Shown piece by piece: positions 34,030 through 44,255 of a DNA stretch of 64,000 bases; within the stretch, counting starts at the first letter, position 1; each line of letters starts with the position of its first letter. This stretch comes from Corythoichthys intestinalis (taxonomy: Eukaryota; Chordata; Actinopteri; Syngnathiformes; Syngnathidae). Made by a program: the position numbers and the translations under genes. The stretch is from positions 26,560,482-26,624,481 of the forward strand of contig NC_080398.1 of NCBI RefSeq assembly GCF_030265065.1, in the 5' to 3' direction. Below the pieces are notes generated by a model. It worked only from the letters and a program-made list of their open reading frames with translations. It did not search any database and was not told the origin of the DNA.

Positions 34030-34275
34030 ATGGTTGGAAATTATTGTGCGGTAAAGAATTGCAACAACCGATCGAATAGAAAAAGGAGAATGTACAGCTC
34101 GACGGAACACCATTGAGTTTCTTCCGGATCCCTACATGGAGAAAAGGCGAGGGAAAGCTCATATCTGAACTTACCAAACGTCGAAGAATGGCATGGGTGG
34201 CCTCGATTAGAAGGAAGGGCATAACGTTTGATTCTCCAGTTACACACTGAGTTTGCTCTATGCACTTCCACTCCG
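34030..34275 (+). pseudogene. THAP-domain first exon of a transposase (broken)
   Basis: ATG at 34030 opens MVGNYCAVKNCNNRSNRKRR, the first cysteine pair of a THAP finger (CxxxxC). A one-base shift near 34110 moves the domain to a second frame, SFFRIPTWRKGEGKLIS, RRRMAWVASIRRK and a closing CSMHFHSG (CxxH), with one in-frame stop just before CSMHF. The exon would end at a donor CTCCG|gtaagt at 34276. Only the DNA-binding part is left; no catalytic region follows. It belongs to the element at 33931. Confidence 0.6.
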
Positions 34276-34539
34276 GTAAGTTAATTTCGTTTGTTTACGC
34301 AAATTTCAGTAACTTTACGCCCTAAGTCGGCCTGTTGTTAGCTATTGCTACAGCTAAACAACTAGCATGCATACATGTGCATTGTCTTCATAAGACATAA
34401 TTCATGTCGTTGCTAAATGAAAAAGCTGTAATATTTTGACGTGAGAGAGTGGCAAAGAATTTGTACACAGGCTACATTTTATGCAGCAAAAGTTTTGTAC
34501 ATCCGTGGTCACAGACTAATGTAAACACACATTGCCTAC

Positions 34540-34869
34540 CTTTGCTAGAAAGATGGTGTTGCCGTTTGCTATGGTCATAAAGTGAAGATCCTGCACCCAT
34601 CCGCAGCAAAACTGTTCGTAGCTTTGTAGCGATTTGTATTTTCGGAATTGCTGATGAGTGTAGTAACATATACCAAACACTAAATACAGCATGATGTCCA
34701 TTTCGCGTAGTGGTGGAAGCTTGTCGACATCTTTATTCCATTTGTGTTCGGCTTGCTCGTGAGGGTCAACATTGTTCACATCCTTAAAACTGCTCACATA
34801 TCTGTCCTTCGCCGTGGTAACAAGTTTGTCTCTGTATCGAACTGGCAAGTATTCCTTACTTTTTTCCAT
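34540..34869 (-). pseudogene. YqaJ-associated partner gene, first exon only
   Basis: Open for 110 codons from ATG 34869: MEKSKEYLPVRYRDKLVTTA, then LPPLREMDIMLYLVFGICYY, YKSLQSYEQFCCGWVQDL and FLAK, ending at a donor AAAG|gtaggc (34540). 'YKSL-x-SY-x-F-x-x-GWVQD' is the N-terminal signature I remember from fish proteins with SWIM-finger and YqaJ-nuclease domains. The downstream exons, where the nuclease would be, are absent. It is intact as an exon but cannot make a full protein. A related first exon is at 255-542. Confidence 0.5.
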
Positions 34870-34976
34870 CTTTGGTTGCCGCTAAGTTTAAATGTCCCGT
34901 GATGCTTCCGCAATGGTTGCGTTGTCGCAAATCTCGCATGATCCCGTGCTGCTGTGACGTAAACGCTCGAGCCTAA

Positions 34977-36635
34977 TTATATAAAATTGTTGCATCTCTA
35001 ACGTTTAAAACAATGTCACTGACGCAAAATGACCGATAAGTGACGACGCCCGTCTCTGTTGGTAGACAGCGTGCACCTGACATCTAGCAGCATATGTTAT
35101 AACATTTCACATATCCATCAATCCAGTGGCGTTGTTAGGGGCGTTTTAGGGGGGGTTCAGCCCCCCTGAAATATTGTAACCCCCCCCCCCCCCCCCCAAA
35201 TAATTTGGTGTTGTTTTATTTAAAAAAAAAAATGCTGACATATTCACTATGAAGTTGACAGAATATTAGTTGTATTTAGTTCATTTTGTCTACACTTATA
35301 AATTATGAATCTTGTTGTTTTACCTGACATGTTTGGACGACTACTTCCGGAAGTAGTCGCCAAAACGTCAGGTAAATAAAACAACAGAAAAAACAATTAG
35401 TCTGGGATAAAAGAAAAAATCATAATCATTTGTCAGGATATTAGTTTGAATCAATAATCATATAACCTGTCATTATTAACGTAAATATAATTATAAATCT
35501 GTCAGTTTCCCCTTCACAGAGTAAGGTAGAGAGCCCCTTCAGTGCGTCGCTATCCAATCCACGCCACTTGTTCATATAGAGAACGCCCACATCTCTAAAA
35601 ATTCAGTCCGCATTTTCCCTGTGACCTACCTAGCAGTCAGTACTACATTTTCTTTTTCGCAGTCGACCCCTGCGCACATCTTACTTTTGTTGTTTTGCGG
35701 TCTAAAGTTCTATCCCAGCTCAAAAATAAAGCTGCTACATAGCTGCTGCTAGCTAGTTAGTCTGAAATGCATTATAAAGGTCCTATTTAAGTGTGCAATC
35801 TTGGTACAGCTATCTTTGAGGTGACTTTCTTCTGGAGCGTCAGGTGTGTTTCTCACTTTACACAGATGAGTACAGGAGCTGAGCTATGATTATCATAAGT
35901 GATTTTCATCAGTGAATAATCATAATAATACAGTAATAATAATCAGTCCACCACCTTTATTTACATGGAGCAGTCAGAGCAGAGGAGCAAAGAGGGTGAC
36001 GGGAGAGACCCTTACTAAAAAGGTGAGTAGGAGATTAATGATTAGAAAGTGGAGAAAGCACAGAAGACGATTATATATACATACATACATACATATATAC
36101 ATACATACATACCCCCTCCATCCCTACACCACACATACACACACGCACACACACACCCCTTCACACACATACACAGTACAGGCCAAAAGTTTGGACACAC
36201 CTTCTCAGTAGTGGGTTTTCTTTATTTCCATGACTATTTACATTTTAAATAAGCCCCCCCCCCCCCCCCCCCCCCCCCATTCTTAACACCCCTGTATACG
36301 TTTATCTTTGTTAGCTGTTTGTGAAGTTTTGTGCATATAAGCTACCTTCACTTACATCCTGTGTAACTCCTGGCTCCCTGTGCTTAAAACCTTGTGATGC
36401 CCTGCATCAATCCATCCATAATCTACCACTTAATCTAAGGCAGAGTGTTTTTGAACAGTTCTGATTGGTTTAAAAGAAAAGCAGTAAAGCAGGATGATGC
36501 AGCAGTGGCATGAGAGTAACATTACATGGAAGCACTAGAGTAATATTGTAAAATAAAGTAACATTATTATGGAATGTGTTTTTTCCCCTGATGGAAATAC
36601 ACATGTACTCCATCCATTCCATTAGTAAGAATATA
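34977..36635. other. Repeat-rich intergenic stretch with hairpin and microsatellites
   Basis: Starts with unique-looking sequence. A C-run lies at 35180-35197, and a near-perfect hairpin at 35314-35385 centres on 'acttccggaagt'. TACA/TATA and CA microsatellites fill 36072-36174, a Tc1/mariner end fragment 36177-36250 and a C-run about 36254-36279. No coding signal. Confidence 0.45.
35314..35385. repeat. Near-perfect hairpin without a loop
   Basis: Arms of 35 and 37 bases meet at 'cttcc|ggaag' (35348/35349) and pair with a 2-base gap and a few mismatches. Outer ends are 'gttgttttacc' and 'ggtaaataaaacaac'. Confidence 0.65.
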
Positions 36636-36692
36636 CTGGACTGTCTCAGAAAATTAGAATACACAATATTCTAATTTTCTGAGACAGTCCTG
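36636..36692. mobile_element. 57-bp palindromic TA-flanked mini-element, copy 1
   Basis: Two 25-base arms ('ctggactgtctcagaaaatt' onward) flank the 7-base spacer 'acacaat', with TA on each side (36634-36635, 36693-36694). It looks like two Tc1/mariner ends joined with no interior. Confidence 0.75.
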
Positions 36693-36811
36693 TACATTAA
36701 TCCACCATTTAAAGCAGGGGTGTCCAAACTTTTTGCAAAGGGGACCAGATTTGGCGTGGTAAAAATGTGGGGGGCCGACCTTGGCTGACGTCCTTTACAT
36801 AGAACAATATA

Positions 36812-36868
36812 CAGGACTGTCTCAGAAAATTAGAATATTGTGTATTCTAATTTCCTGAGACAGTCCAG
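36812..36868. mobile_element. 57-bp palindromic TA-flanked mini-element, copy 2 (reversed)
   Basis: It is the reverse complement of copy 1 with a single base difference (56 of 57), spacer 'attgtgt', flanked by TA (36810-36811, 36869-36870). Between the two copies lies part of a hAT repeat ('gcaggggtgtccaaactttt'). Confidence 0.75.
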
Positions 36869-36954
36869 TAAATATGCAATACTAATGCTGGTTTAAAGTG
36901 GCAGTTTGAGGAGAGGTTTCATATCCTCCACATAATTGACTAACACTAACCATA

Positions 36955-37134
36955 GTTTGAAACCCTAATTACAAACCCTAAACTGTGTATTAAACCCTAC
37001 TTCGAAACCCTAACCCTAGTGTCAGACGTTAATTTGAAACCCTAACCTTAGTTTGAAAATTTTATTAGGGAATATAAATTTTAAACACTACTTTGTAACC
37101 AAATAGTGTTTTTTAAACCCTACATTAAAAGCCT
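36955..37134. repeat. Degenerate telomere-like minisatellite, left part
   Basis: Units of about 15-21 bp built on 'tttgaaaccctaaccctag' with drift. The CCCTAA core is the vertebrate telomere word. The array resumes at 38540 beyond a Tc1 inserted into it. Confidence 0.7.
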
Positions 37135-37135
37135 A

Positions 37136-38537
37136 CAGTGGGGCAAATATTTAGTCAAACACTAATTGTGCAAGTTCTCCCACTTGAAAATATTAGAGAG
37201 GCCTGTTATGGTCAACATGTGTAAACCTCAACCATGAGAGACAGAATGTGGGAAAAAAACAGAAAATCACATTGACTGATTTTTAAAGAATTTATTTGCA
37301 AATCATGGTGGAAAATAAGTGTTTGGTCAATACCAAAAGTTCATCTCAATACTTTGTTATGTACCCTTTTTTGGCAATAAGTGAGGCCAAACGTTTTGTG
37401 TAACTCTTCACAAGCTTTTCACACACTGTTGCTGGTATTTTGGCCCATTCCTCCATGCAGATCTCCTTTAGAAAAGTGATGTTTTGGGGCTCCCTCCTCA
37501 CCCCGTGGCGTCAAAATGATAACAAGAACGGTGAGCAAAAATCCCAGAACCACACGGGGGGACCTAGTGAATGACCTACAGAGAGCTGGGACCATAGTAA
37601 CAAAGGCTACTATCATTAACACAGTGCGCCACCAGGGACTCAAATCCTGCACTGCTAGACATGTGTTCCCCTGCAGAAGAAAGTACATGTCCAGGCCCGT
37701 CTGCAGTTCGCTAGAGAACATTTGGATGATCCAAAAGAGGATTGGGACAATGTGTTATGGTCAGGTGAAACCAAAATAGAACTTTTTGGAGATACACAGA
37801 TTCTCCTGTTTGGAGGAGAAGGAATACTGAATTGCACCATACCCACTGTGAAGCATGGGGGTGGAAACATCATGCTTTGGGGCTGTTTTTCTGCAAAGGG
37901 ACCCGGACGACTGATCTGTGTAAAGGAAAGAATGAATGAGGCCATGTATTGAGAGGTTTTGAGTGAAAATCTCCTTCCATCAGCAAGGGCATTGAAGATG
38001 AGACGTGGCTGGGTCTTTCAGCATGACAATGATCCCAAACACACAGCCATGGCAACAAAGGAGTGGCTTCGTAAGAATTTCAAGGTCCTGGAGTGGCCTA
38101 GCCAGTCTCCAGATCTCAACCCCATAGAAAATCTGTGGAGGGAGTTGAAAGTCCGTGTTGCCCAACGATAGCCCCAAAACATCACTGCTCTAGAGGAGAT
38201 CTGCATGGAGGAATGGGCCAAAATACCAGCAACAGTATGTGAAAAGCTTTGTGAAGAGTTACAGAAAACGTTTGGCCTCTGTTATTGCCAACAAAGGGTA
38301 CATAACAGAGTATTGAGATGAACTTTTGGTATTTTCCAAATACTTATTTTCCACCATGATTTGCAAATAAATTCTTTAAAAATCAAACAATGTGATTTTC
38401 TGTTTTGGTTTTTTTTTCTCCACATTCTGTCTCTCATGGTTGAGGTTTACCCATGTTGACAATTACAGGCCTCCAATATTTTCAAGTGGGAGAACTTGCA
38501 CAATTAGTGGTTGACCAAATACTTATTTGCCCCACTG
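37136..38537 (+). mobile_element. Tc1 element rebuilt with long inverted arms (CAGTGGGGCAAAT family)
   Basis: Flanked by TA. The first about 350 bp (37136-37490) are an inverted copy of the last about 370 bp (38165-38537), including the end of the transposase gene, so a normal left end and the helix-turn-helix part of the transposase have been replaced. Same family as 50873-52490 and 63884-64000. Confidence 0.8.
37516..38260 (+). pseudogene. Tc1 transposase, N-terminus lost and frames broken
   Basis: Starts within the N-terminal half at [20 protein letters not shown]; the first DNA-binding helices are gone. The catalytic region follows in changing frames: [10 protein letters not shown] (first D region), HDNDPKHTA (second D) and [17 protein letters not shown] (E), then an early stop at 38169-38171. 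At least three frame changes or stops separate these parts. Not functional. Confidence 0.75.
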
Positions 38538-38539
38538 TA

Positions 38540-38850
38540 AATCTAGATTGAAATCCTCATTTAAAACCCTAACCCTAGTTTGAAACCCTAATTGCTAATC
38601 CTAGGCTGTGTTTTTAAACCCTACTTTGAAAGCCTAACCCTTGTGTAAAACCCTAATTTGAAACCCTAACCCTAGGTTAAAATTCTCTATTAAACCTTAA
38701 TTATCAACCCAATGTTTTAAACCCTACTTTGAAACACTAACCCTAGTTTGAAACCCTAAACTGGGGTTTTAACCCTAATTTGATACCATACCCCTTGTGT
38801 AAAATGCTAATTTGAAACTTTAACACGAGTTTGAAAACCTGATTTGGAGT
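38540..38850. repeat. Degenerate telomere-like minisatellite, right part
   Basis: Continuation of the 'tttgaaaccctaaccctag'-type array after the Tc1. Units become less regular toward 38850. Confidence 0.7.
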
Positions 38851-39860
38851 ACTCGTACCACAATTTTGTTTTTTAGAAAATGGAAAAAAAAAAAAAAAAC
38901 AATGTATCATAGACACACATCAACATACGAAAGTGCTGACATGACTACAAAATGTTTTCTGTGCCAGGAACTGTCAGTGGAACATTTCATATCATCAACA
39001 TCAGTTTCTATTGAGTACTAGGTGACATACACCTGATTAGCATATCACTCGTGTAAAGTTTCTGCAAGTTCAAAGCCCAGCCCTTTCCACGTGAGGGTAT
39101 TTTTCCTCTCCCACTCTCATGAGCAGTGCTTAAAACGCCCCCCTTGGGCTGGATGTCATGAATTACTGTAGCTGAAAGTTCCAAAACAATAATAACATGG
39201 GCAGTGATTTAAAAAAAGATCACTCTGGTAGTTTTAATTTTGTAGCATATTTATACTATCAGACTGAGCAGTTGGTTATGGTCACCATAATCTGACAAAG
39301 GGTCCTTTGTTGCATATATTACATATACTGTATTACATCCACTGTAGATTACTTGACATTTAATAGACAATGGAGTTGATGAATCACTTATGATTATATA
39401 CGTAACCGCAACGCACTTGTTTGTTGTTTTGGAACTTCAAGGCTTTACTGGTGATGATGTCGGGTCTTGTGAAAGACTGCGGGTCGACAGTGACGGAGGA
39501 CACATGAGGGTGACAGATTTGTGAAACTGAGGTGTGAACGCTAAGTTATGTAAGTGACGTATTTGAGACAATGTTGCATCTTATGAGTCTAATTGTAAGT
39601 GGAAACAAAAGCTTGGCACAAAAATAATTTGATTTATCTTATTTTGAATTAAATAATTTAATTGGTATTTTTCTAGGAATATATAGCATATTGTACGTAC
39701 TGTATGCAGTAGTTAGTTAAAGAATAACTAAAAAATACATAATGTATTTTATTGAATAAAAAAACATTATTAAACATGTTTAACCCCCGTGTTAGTTTAG
39801 TATTTTGTTGATTTATACATTTATTTCATTGTAAAACAATTTTTTTTTTAGTTATATATA
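38851..39860. other. Intergenic stretch, nothing recognised
   Basis: AT-rich sequence with an A-run at 38883-38899. No frames with domains and no clear element ends. Confidence 0.4.
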
Positions 39861-39861
39861 T

Positions 39862-42800
39862 ATGTGGTATATAAACACAGACGAGGCTGAAAAAGCAGTT
39901 TCTGCTCTTGCACCCCTCTTTAAAATAAACTGCTGTATTTTAAGCCAAAAGAACTGTTGTGTTTGATAAAACAGTATCTTTATGCTGCAGTAGCAGTTTC
40001 ATAGCGCATTAAGCTACCAAAATATTTTTAATTTGTCCGTTTTACCCTGGAGACCCCTGTTTACAGACACTGCGCAACCGCTTTTGTTTCACCCCAGCAA
40101 TAAAAGAAGGTAAGTAGATATATTTATTATTCGGAATGTCAATCATTTTTAGCTTAGAATGATTAATTGATGTCTAATATTGTTAAAAAAATATATATAT
40201 ATATATAATTATTCACGCGCATATTTTAAAAAAAATTACGTCACGATCAAAAAATAGTGTCTGTAAATAGGTCACGGATATCTACCTCATAACTATCTCT
40301 TAATTGTATTTTTTGTTACTGTCGCATTTTCCCTGATATTTTAGATGATAAATAATTGATCCAAACAAATAAAAATTGGGGGAGGAACATTTAAAAGGGT
40401 AAATGTTTGAAAAAGAAAATCTTGACCACTCCTTGATGGTTGCAAATTTGTATAGGTTTTTTTCTGAGCTATAAGGCGCATCGGAGTATAAGGCGCACCT
40501 TTAATGAGTGGCCTATTTTTTTTTATTTTTTTTCTTCTTTTTTTTCTTATTTCTTTATTTCTTATCCTATTTTCTTTTTTTAAATTCATATATAGGACGC
40601 ACTGCATTATTGTTTTTTTTATTTCGAGCAGTTATAAAAGAAATACATCAACAAGAGAAGAAAAACATTACTAATTACAGCCGAATAATGATCACAACAA
40701 AATATATTTGGCGGAAAACGCTCAGGTGACTTGAAGTTATGCTCTGAGACCCCCAATTTGGCCAAATTTCCAAATTGTCCGATATGCATGTGTGATACAT
40801 CATTAGAAAGCTTAAAATCTATTTTCTGGGGGAAGAAAATTTTTGAACAGGAGGGCGTTAAAAAAAAAAAAAAAAAAAAAACCTAACTAGAGGTGAGAGC
40901 ATGAGAGAGCATAATTAAAGACACCATGATTTTAACGAAATATTATCGCGTATTTACCCTTGTTTCGATCCAAAAACTCTGTGTAGCATGTCTCACCGGG
41001 TGTCAAGACACTGCTGCGAATGGCCACAGCCGGACTTTTTGGGGATTTTATGGGTGAAACACGGTAATATAACAAAGGTCGCAATGCAGAAATCGCAGAC
41101 ATCAAGGAGTGGTTGAGATTTTCTTTTTCAAATATTTACCCTTTTAAATTTTTATTTTTTTTTTCCAATTTTTCTTTGTTTGGATCGATTATCATCTAAA
41201 ATATCGGGGGAAATGCGACAGTAACAAAAAAAATACAATTAAGCGATAGTTATGAGGTAGATATCCGTGAGCTATTTACAGACACAATTTTTTTATTGTG
41301 ACCTAATTTGTATAAAATATGCGAGTGAATAATTTTATAAAGTTTCTTTTTTTTTATCTAAATATTAGACATCAATTAATTATTCTAAGCTAAAAACAAT
41401 AGACATTTCGATTAATAAATAGAATTACCTTCTTTTTATGACTGGGTGGAAACAAAAGCGGTTGTTGCGGTGTCTCTAAACGGGGGTCTCCACAGTGAAA
41501 CGGACAAATCAAAAATAGTTTGGGGGCTTAATGTGCCATGAAACTGCTATGGCAGCATATAGACATATTGTTCTATCAAACACACGAGTTCTTATGTCTT
41601 AAAATACAGCAGTTTATTTTGAAGTGGGGTGCAAGAGCAGAAACTCCTTTTCAGCCTTGTCTGTGTTTTCTGCCATACAGTATATGTAAATATGGCAGAA
41701 AAAACTCAGGGGACTTGAAGTTCCGCTCTGAGACCCCAATTTGGCCAAATTTTAAAATTGTCCTATATGCATGTGTGATACATCATTGGAAAGCTTGAAA
41801 TCTCAATTTTCTGGGGGCAGAAAATTTTTGAACAGGAGGGCATTTTGAAAAAAAAAATTTTTCTTTCAAACAGCAAAACCTTAACTGGAGGTGAGAGCAC
41901 GCGAGAGCAGAATTAAAGACGCCACGATTTTAGCAAGATATTGTCGTGTACTTACCTCTTTTGGATCCAAAAACTCCATGTAGCATGTATCACCAAGTGT
42001 CAAGACACAGCTGTGAATGGCCAGAGCCACATTTTTTGGGGATTTCATGGTTGAAACATGGTCACATAACAAGGGTCGCGATGAAGAAATCGCAGACATC
42101 AAGGAGTGGTCGAGATTTTCTTTTTTCTATATTTACCCTATAAAACGTTTTTTTTTTTTTTTTCATTTTTCTTTGGATCGATTATTTATCATCTAACATA
42201 TCGGGGAAAATGCGACAGGAACAAAAAAAATACAATTCAGCGATACTTATGAGGTAGATACCCGTGACTTTTTTACAGACACCATTTTTATCATTGTGAC
42301 GTAATTTGTTTAAAAGTTTAAAATATGCACGTGAATAATTTTTTAGTTGTTTTTTTAAAAAAAAAATTTTAAACGAAATATTGGACATCGATTAATGATT
42401 CTAAGCTAAAAATGACAGACATTTTGAGTAATAAATAAAATTACCTTTTTATGGCTGGGTTGAAACAAGCGGTTGTGCGATGTCTGTAAACGGGGGTTTC
42501 CAGGGTAAAAGGGACAAATTAAAAATGGTTTGGGGGCTTAATGCGCCATGAATCTGCTACAACAGTTTTTTGGCTTACAATGGAGCAGTTTATTTTATAG
42601 AGGGTTGCAAGAGCAGAAACTGCTTTTTTAGTCTTGTCTGTGTTTTGGGCGGAAAACACTCAGGTGACTTGAAGTTCCGCTCTGAGACCTCCAGTTTGGC
42701 CAAATTTCAAAATTGTCCTATATCCATGTGTGATACATCATTGGAAAGCTTAAAATCTCAATTTTCTGGGGGCAGAAAAATTTTGAACGGGAGGGCATTT

Positions 42801-43640
42801 TAAAAGAAAAAAAACAAATAAATTAAACAGCAAAACCCTAACTTGAGGTGAGAGCATGCGAGAGCATAATTAAAGACGCCACGATTTTAACTAGATATTA
42901 TTGTGAACTTACCTCTTTTCGATCCAAAATCTCCATGTAGCATGTATCACCGAGTGCCAAGACACAGCTGTGAATGGCCAGAGCTGCATTTTTGGGGGAT
43001 TTCATGGGTGAAACATGTTAATATAGCAAGGGTCGCGATGCAAAATCGCAGACATCAAGGAGTATTCAAGATTTTCATCTTCATATATTTACCCTTTTAA
43101 ACGTTTTTTTTTTTTTTTTTTTTGGATCCATTATTTATCATCTAACATATCGGGGAAAATGCGACAATAACAACAACAAAAAAATACAATTGAGCGATAG
43201 TTATGAGGAAGATATCTGTAAATTTTTTTACAGACACCATTTTTTTCATCGTGACGTAATTTGTTTAAAAGTTTAAAATATGCGAGTGTATATTTTTTAA
43301 AGTCGTTTTTTTTTCTTTAACTAAATATTAAACATCAAATAATGGTTCTAAGATAAAAATGACATTTCAAATAAATACGATTACTTACCTTTTTATGGCT
43401 AGGTTGAAAAAAAAAGTGGCGTCTGTAAACAGGAGTTTCCAGGGTAAAACGAACAAATTAAAAATAGTTCGGGGGCTTATTGCGCCATGAATCTGCTATG
43501 GCAGCATATAGACATATTGTTCTATCAAACACAACAGTTCTTTTGGCTTACAATACAGCAGTTTATATTATAGAGGGTTGCAAGACCAGATACTGCTTTT
43601 TCAGCCTTGTCTGTGTTTTCCGCCACATACATATATATGC
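39862..43640. repeat. 3.8-kb block of inverted and direct repeats
   Basis: A unit of about 940-1010 bp is repeated head-to-tail: the landmark 'gggggctta' plus 'gccatgaa' falls at 41522, 42532 and 43471, with partial units on each side (from 40711, and to about 43625). A further arm at 39870-40438 is the reverse complement of the unit's second half, so the block starts 'acacagacgaggctgaaaaa' and ends with its near complement 'tttttcagccttgtctgtgt'. Between 40439 and 40710 lies unrelated sequence with 'ataaggcgca' repeat words. No coding frame is shared between units. Source unknown; a transposon with long inverted ends whose interior was amplified is one reading. Confidence 0.7.
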
Positions 43641-44255
43641 AGCTCGAAAAGGGTGGGAAGAAGCCGAGCTTTTTTGGGTCCCACGCCCTATTCAGTCCTT
43701 AAAATTTTCAAGGGGGCACAGTCACTTTTCAGTATCATCATCATCATGACCACTGTCATCACTACCACCACCAAAATCATCGTCATTGTCCCCATATATT
43801 GATTGTACATTCAAAGTATTTATAATAACAAATTGACTGGTGCTCATGGTGATAACCATTGTTCTAGAGGTGTTTGTTACCCATTGTCCAATGTTATTTG
43901 TGGACCTGCTGTCATAGGGAGGCAACCCCCAGGCAACAGGACCACCCATTACTTAATGTCCTAAATGTGCAATAAAAGACTAGATTTGAGGTGCTGTCCT
44001 GTTTTTATCATTTTTCACATTTTACAGTCCATTTGACATCCTTTGATTTTATTTCATTTGAAGGTTTCTCTTCTACTGTGGATTTCAGACAGAGAGCGAG
44101 AGAAAATCCGTGGGTGGAAGTGAGTCTCCTAATATGTGTCTTATAGTTTCCATGTTACCAAAACCCCTCCCCCTCTACTATATTAAACACCTATTCACGC
44201 AACATTACCAAAAACCTCACACGTTAAGAAAAGATTTGACAAAGAGCAACTCGAC
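43641..44255. other. LAG3-like gene upstream region
   Basis: Starts with repeat-like 'gaaaagggtgggaagaagcc' (a word common in fish retroposons), a CAT/CAC simple stretch at 43736-43770, then non-repetitive sequence up to the gene. The proximal promoter is probably 44050-44255. Confidence 0.35.
44179..44187 (+). promoter_or_regulatory. Candidate TATA box, LAG3-like gene
   Basis: TATATTAAA 69 bp before the start codon in an otherwise pyrimidine-rich stretch. The spacing allows a short 5' UTR. Weak evidence. Confidence 0.3.

Larger units (their letters stand above)
33931..34976. mobile_element. Internally deleted THAP/YqaJ-type transposon
   Basis: Ends carry perfect 12-bp inverted repeats: 'aggctcgagcgt' at 33933-33944 and 'acgctcgagcct' at 34963-34974. 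If the element is taken as 33931-34976, TTA flanks both sides (33928-33930 and 34977-34979), a 3-bp target as in PIF/Harbinger elements. Inside, a THAP-domain first exon reads inward from the left and a YqaJ-associated first exon reads inward from the right. The whole interior of both genes is missing, so this is a 1-kb deletion derivative of a two-gene element of a different family from the one at 3497. Confidence 0.65.

Noticed and set aside
36072-36174. Tyrosine/threonine-histidine-rich open frames
   Set aside because: They are translations of TACA and CA microsatellites.
36955-38850. A true interstitial telomere
   Set aside because: Units are 15-21 bp and degenerate, not runs of TTAGGG.
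39862-43640. CRISPR-like or gene-cluster array
   Set aside because: Repeats are about 1 kb, drifted and non-coding, in a vertebrate genome.
33234-44255. NCAPD2 next to MRPL51 as in human
   Set aside because: No exon-like frames resembling condensin were found; the interval is transposons and repeats.
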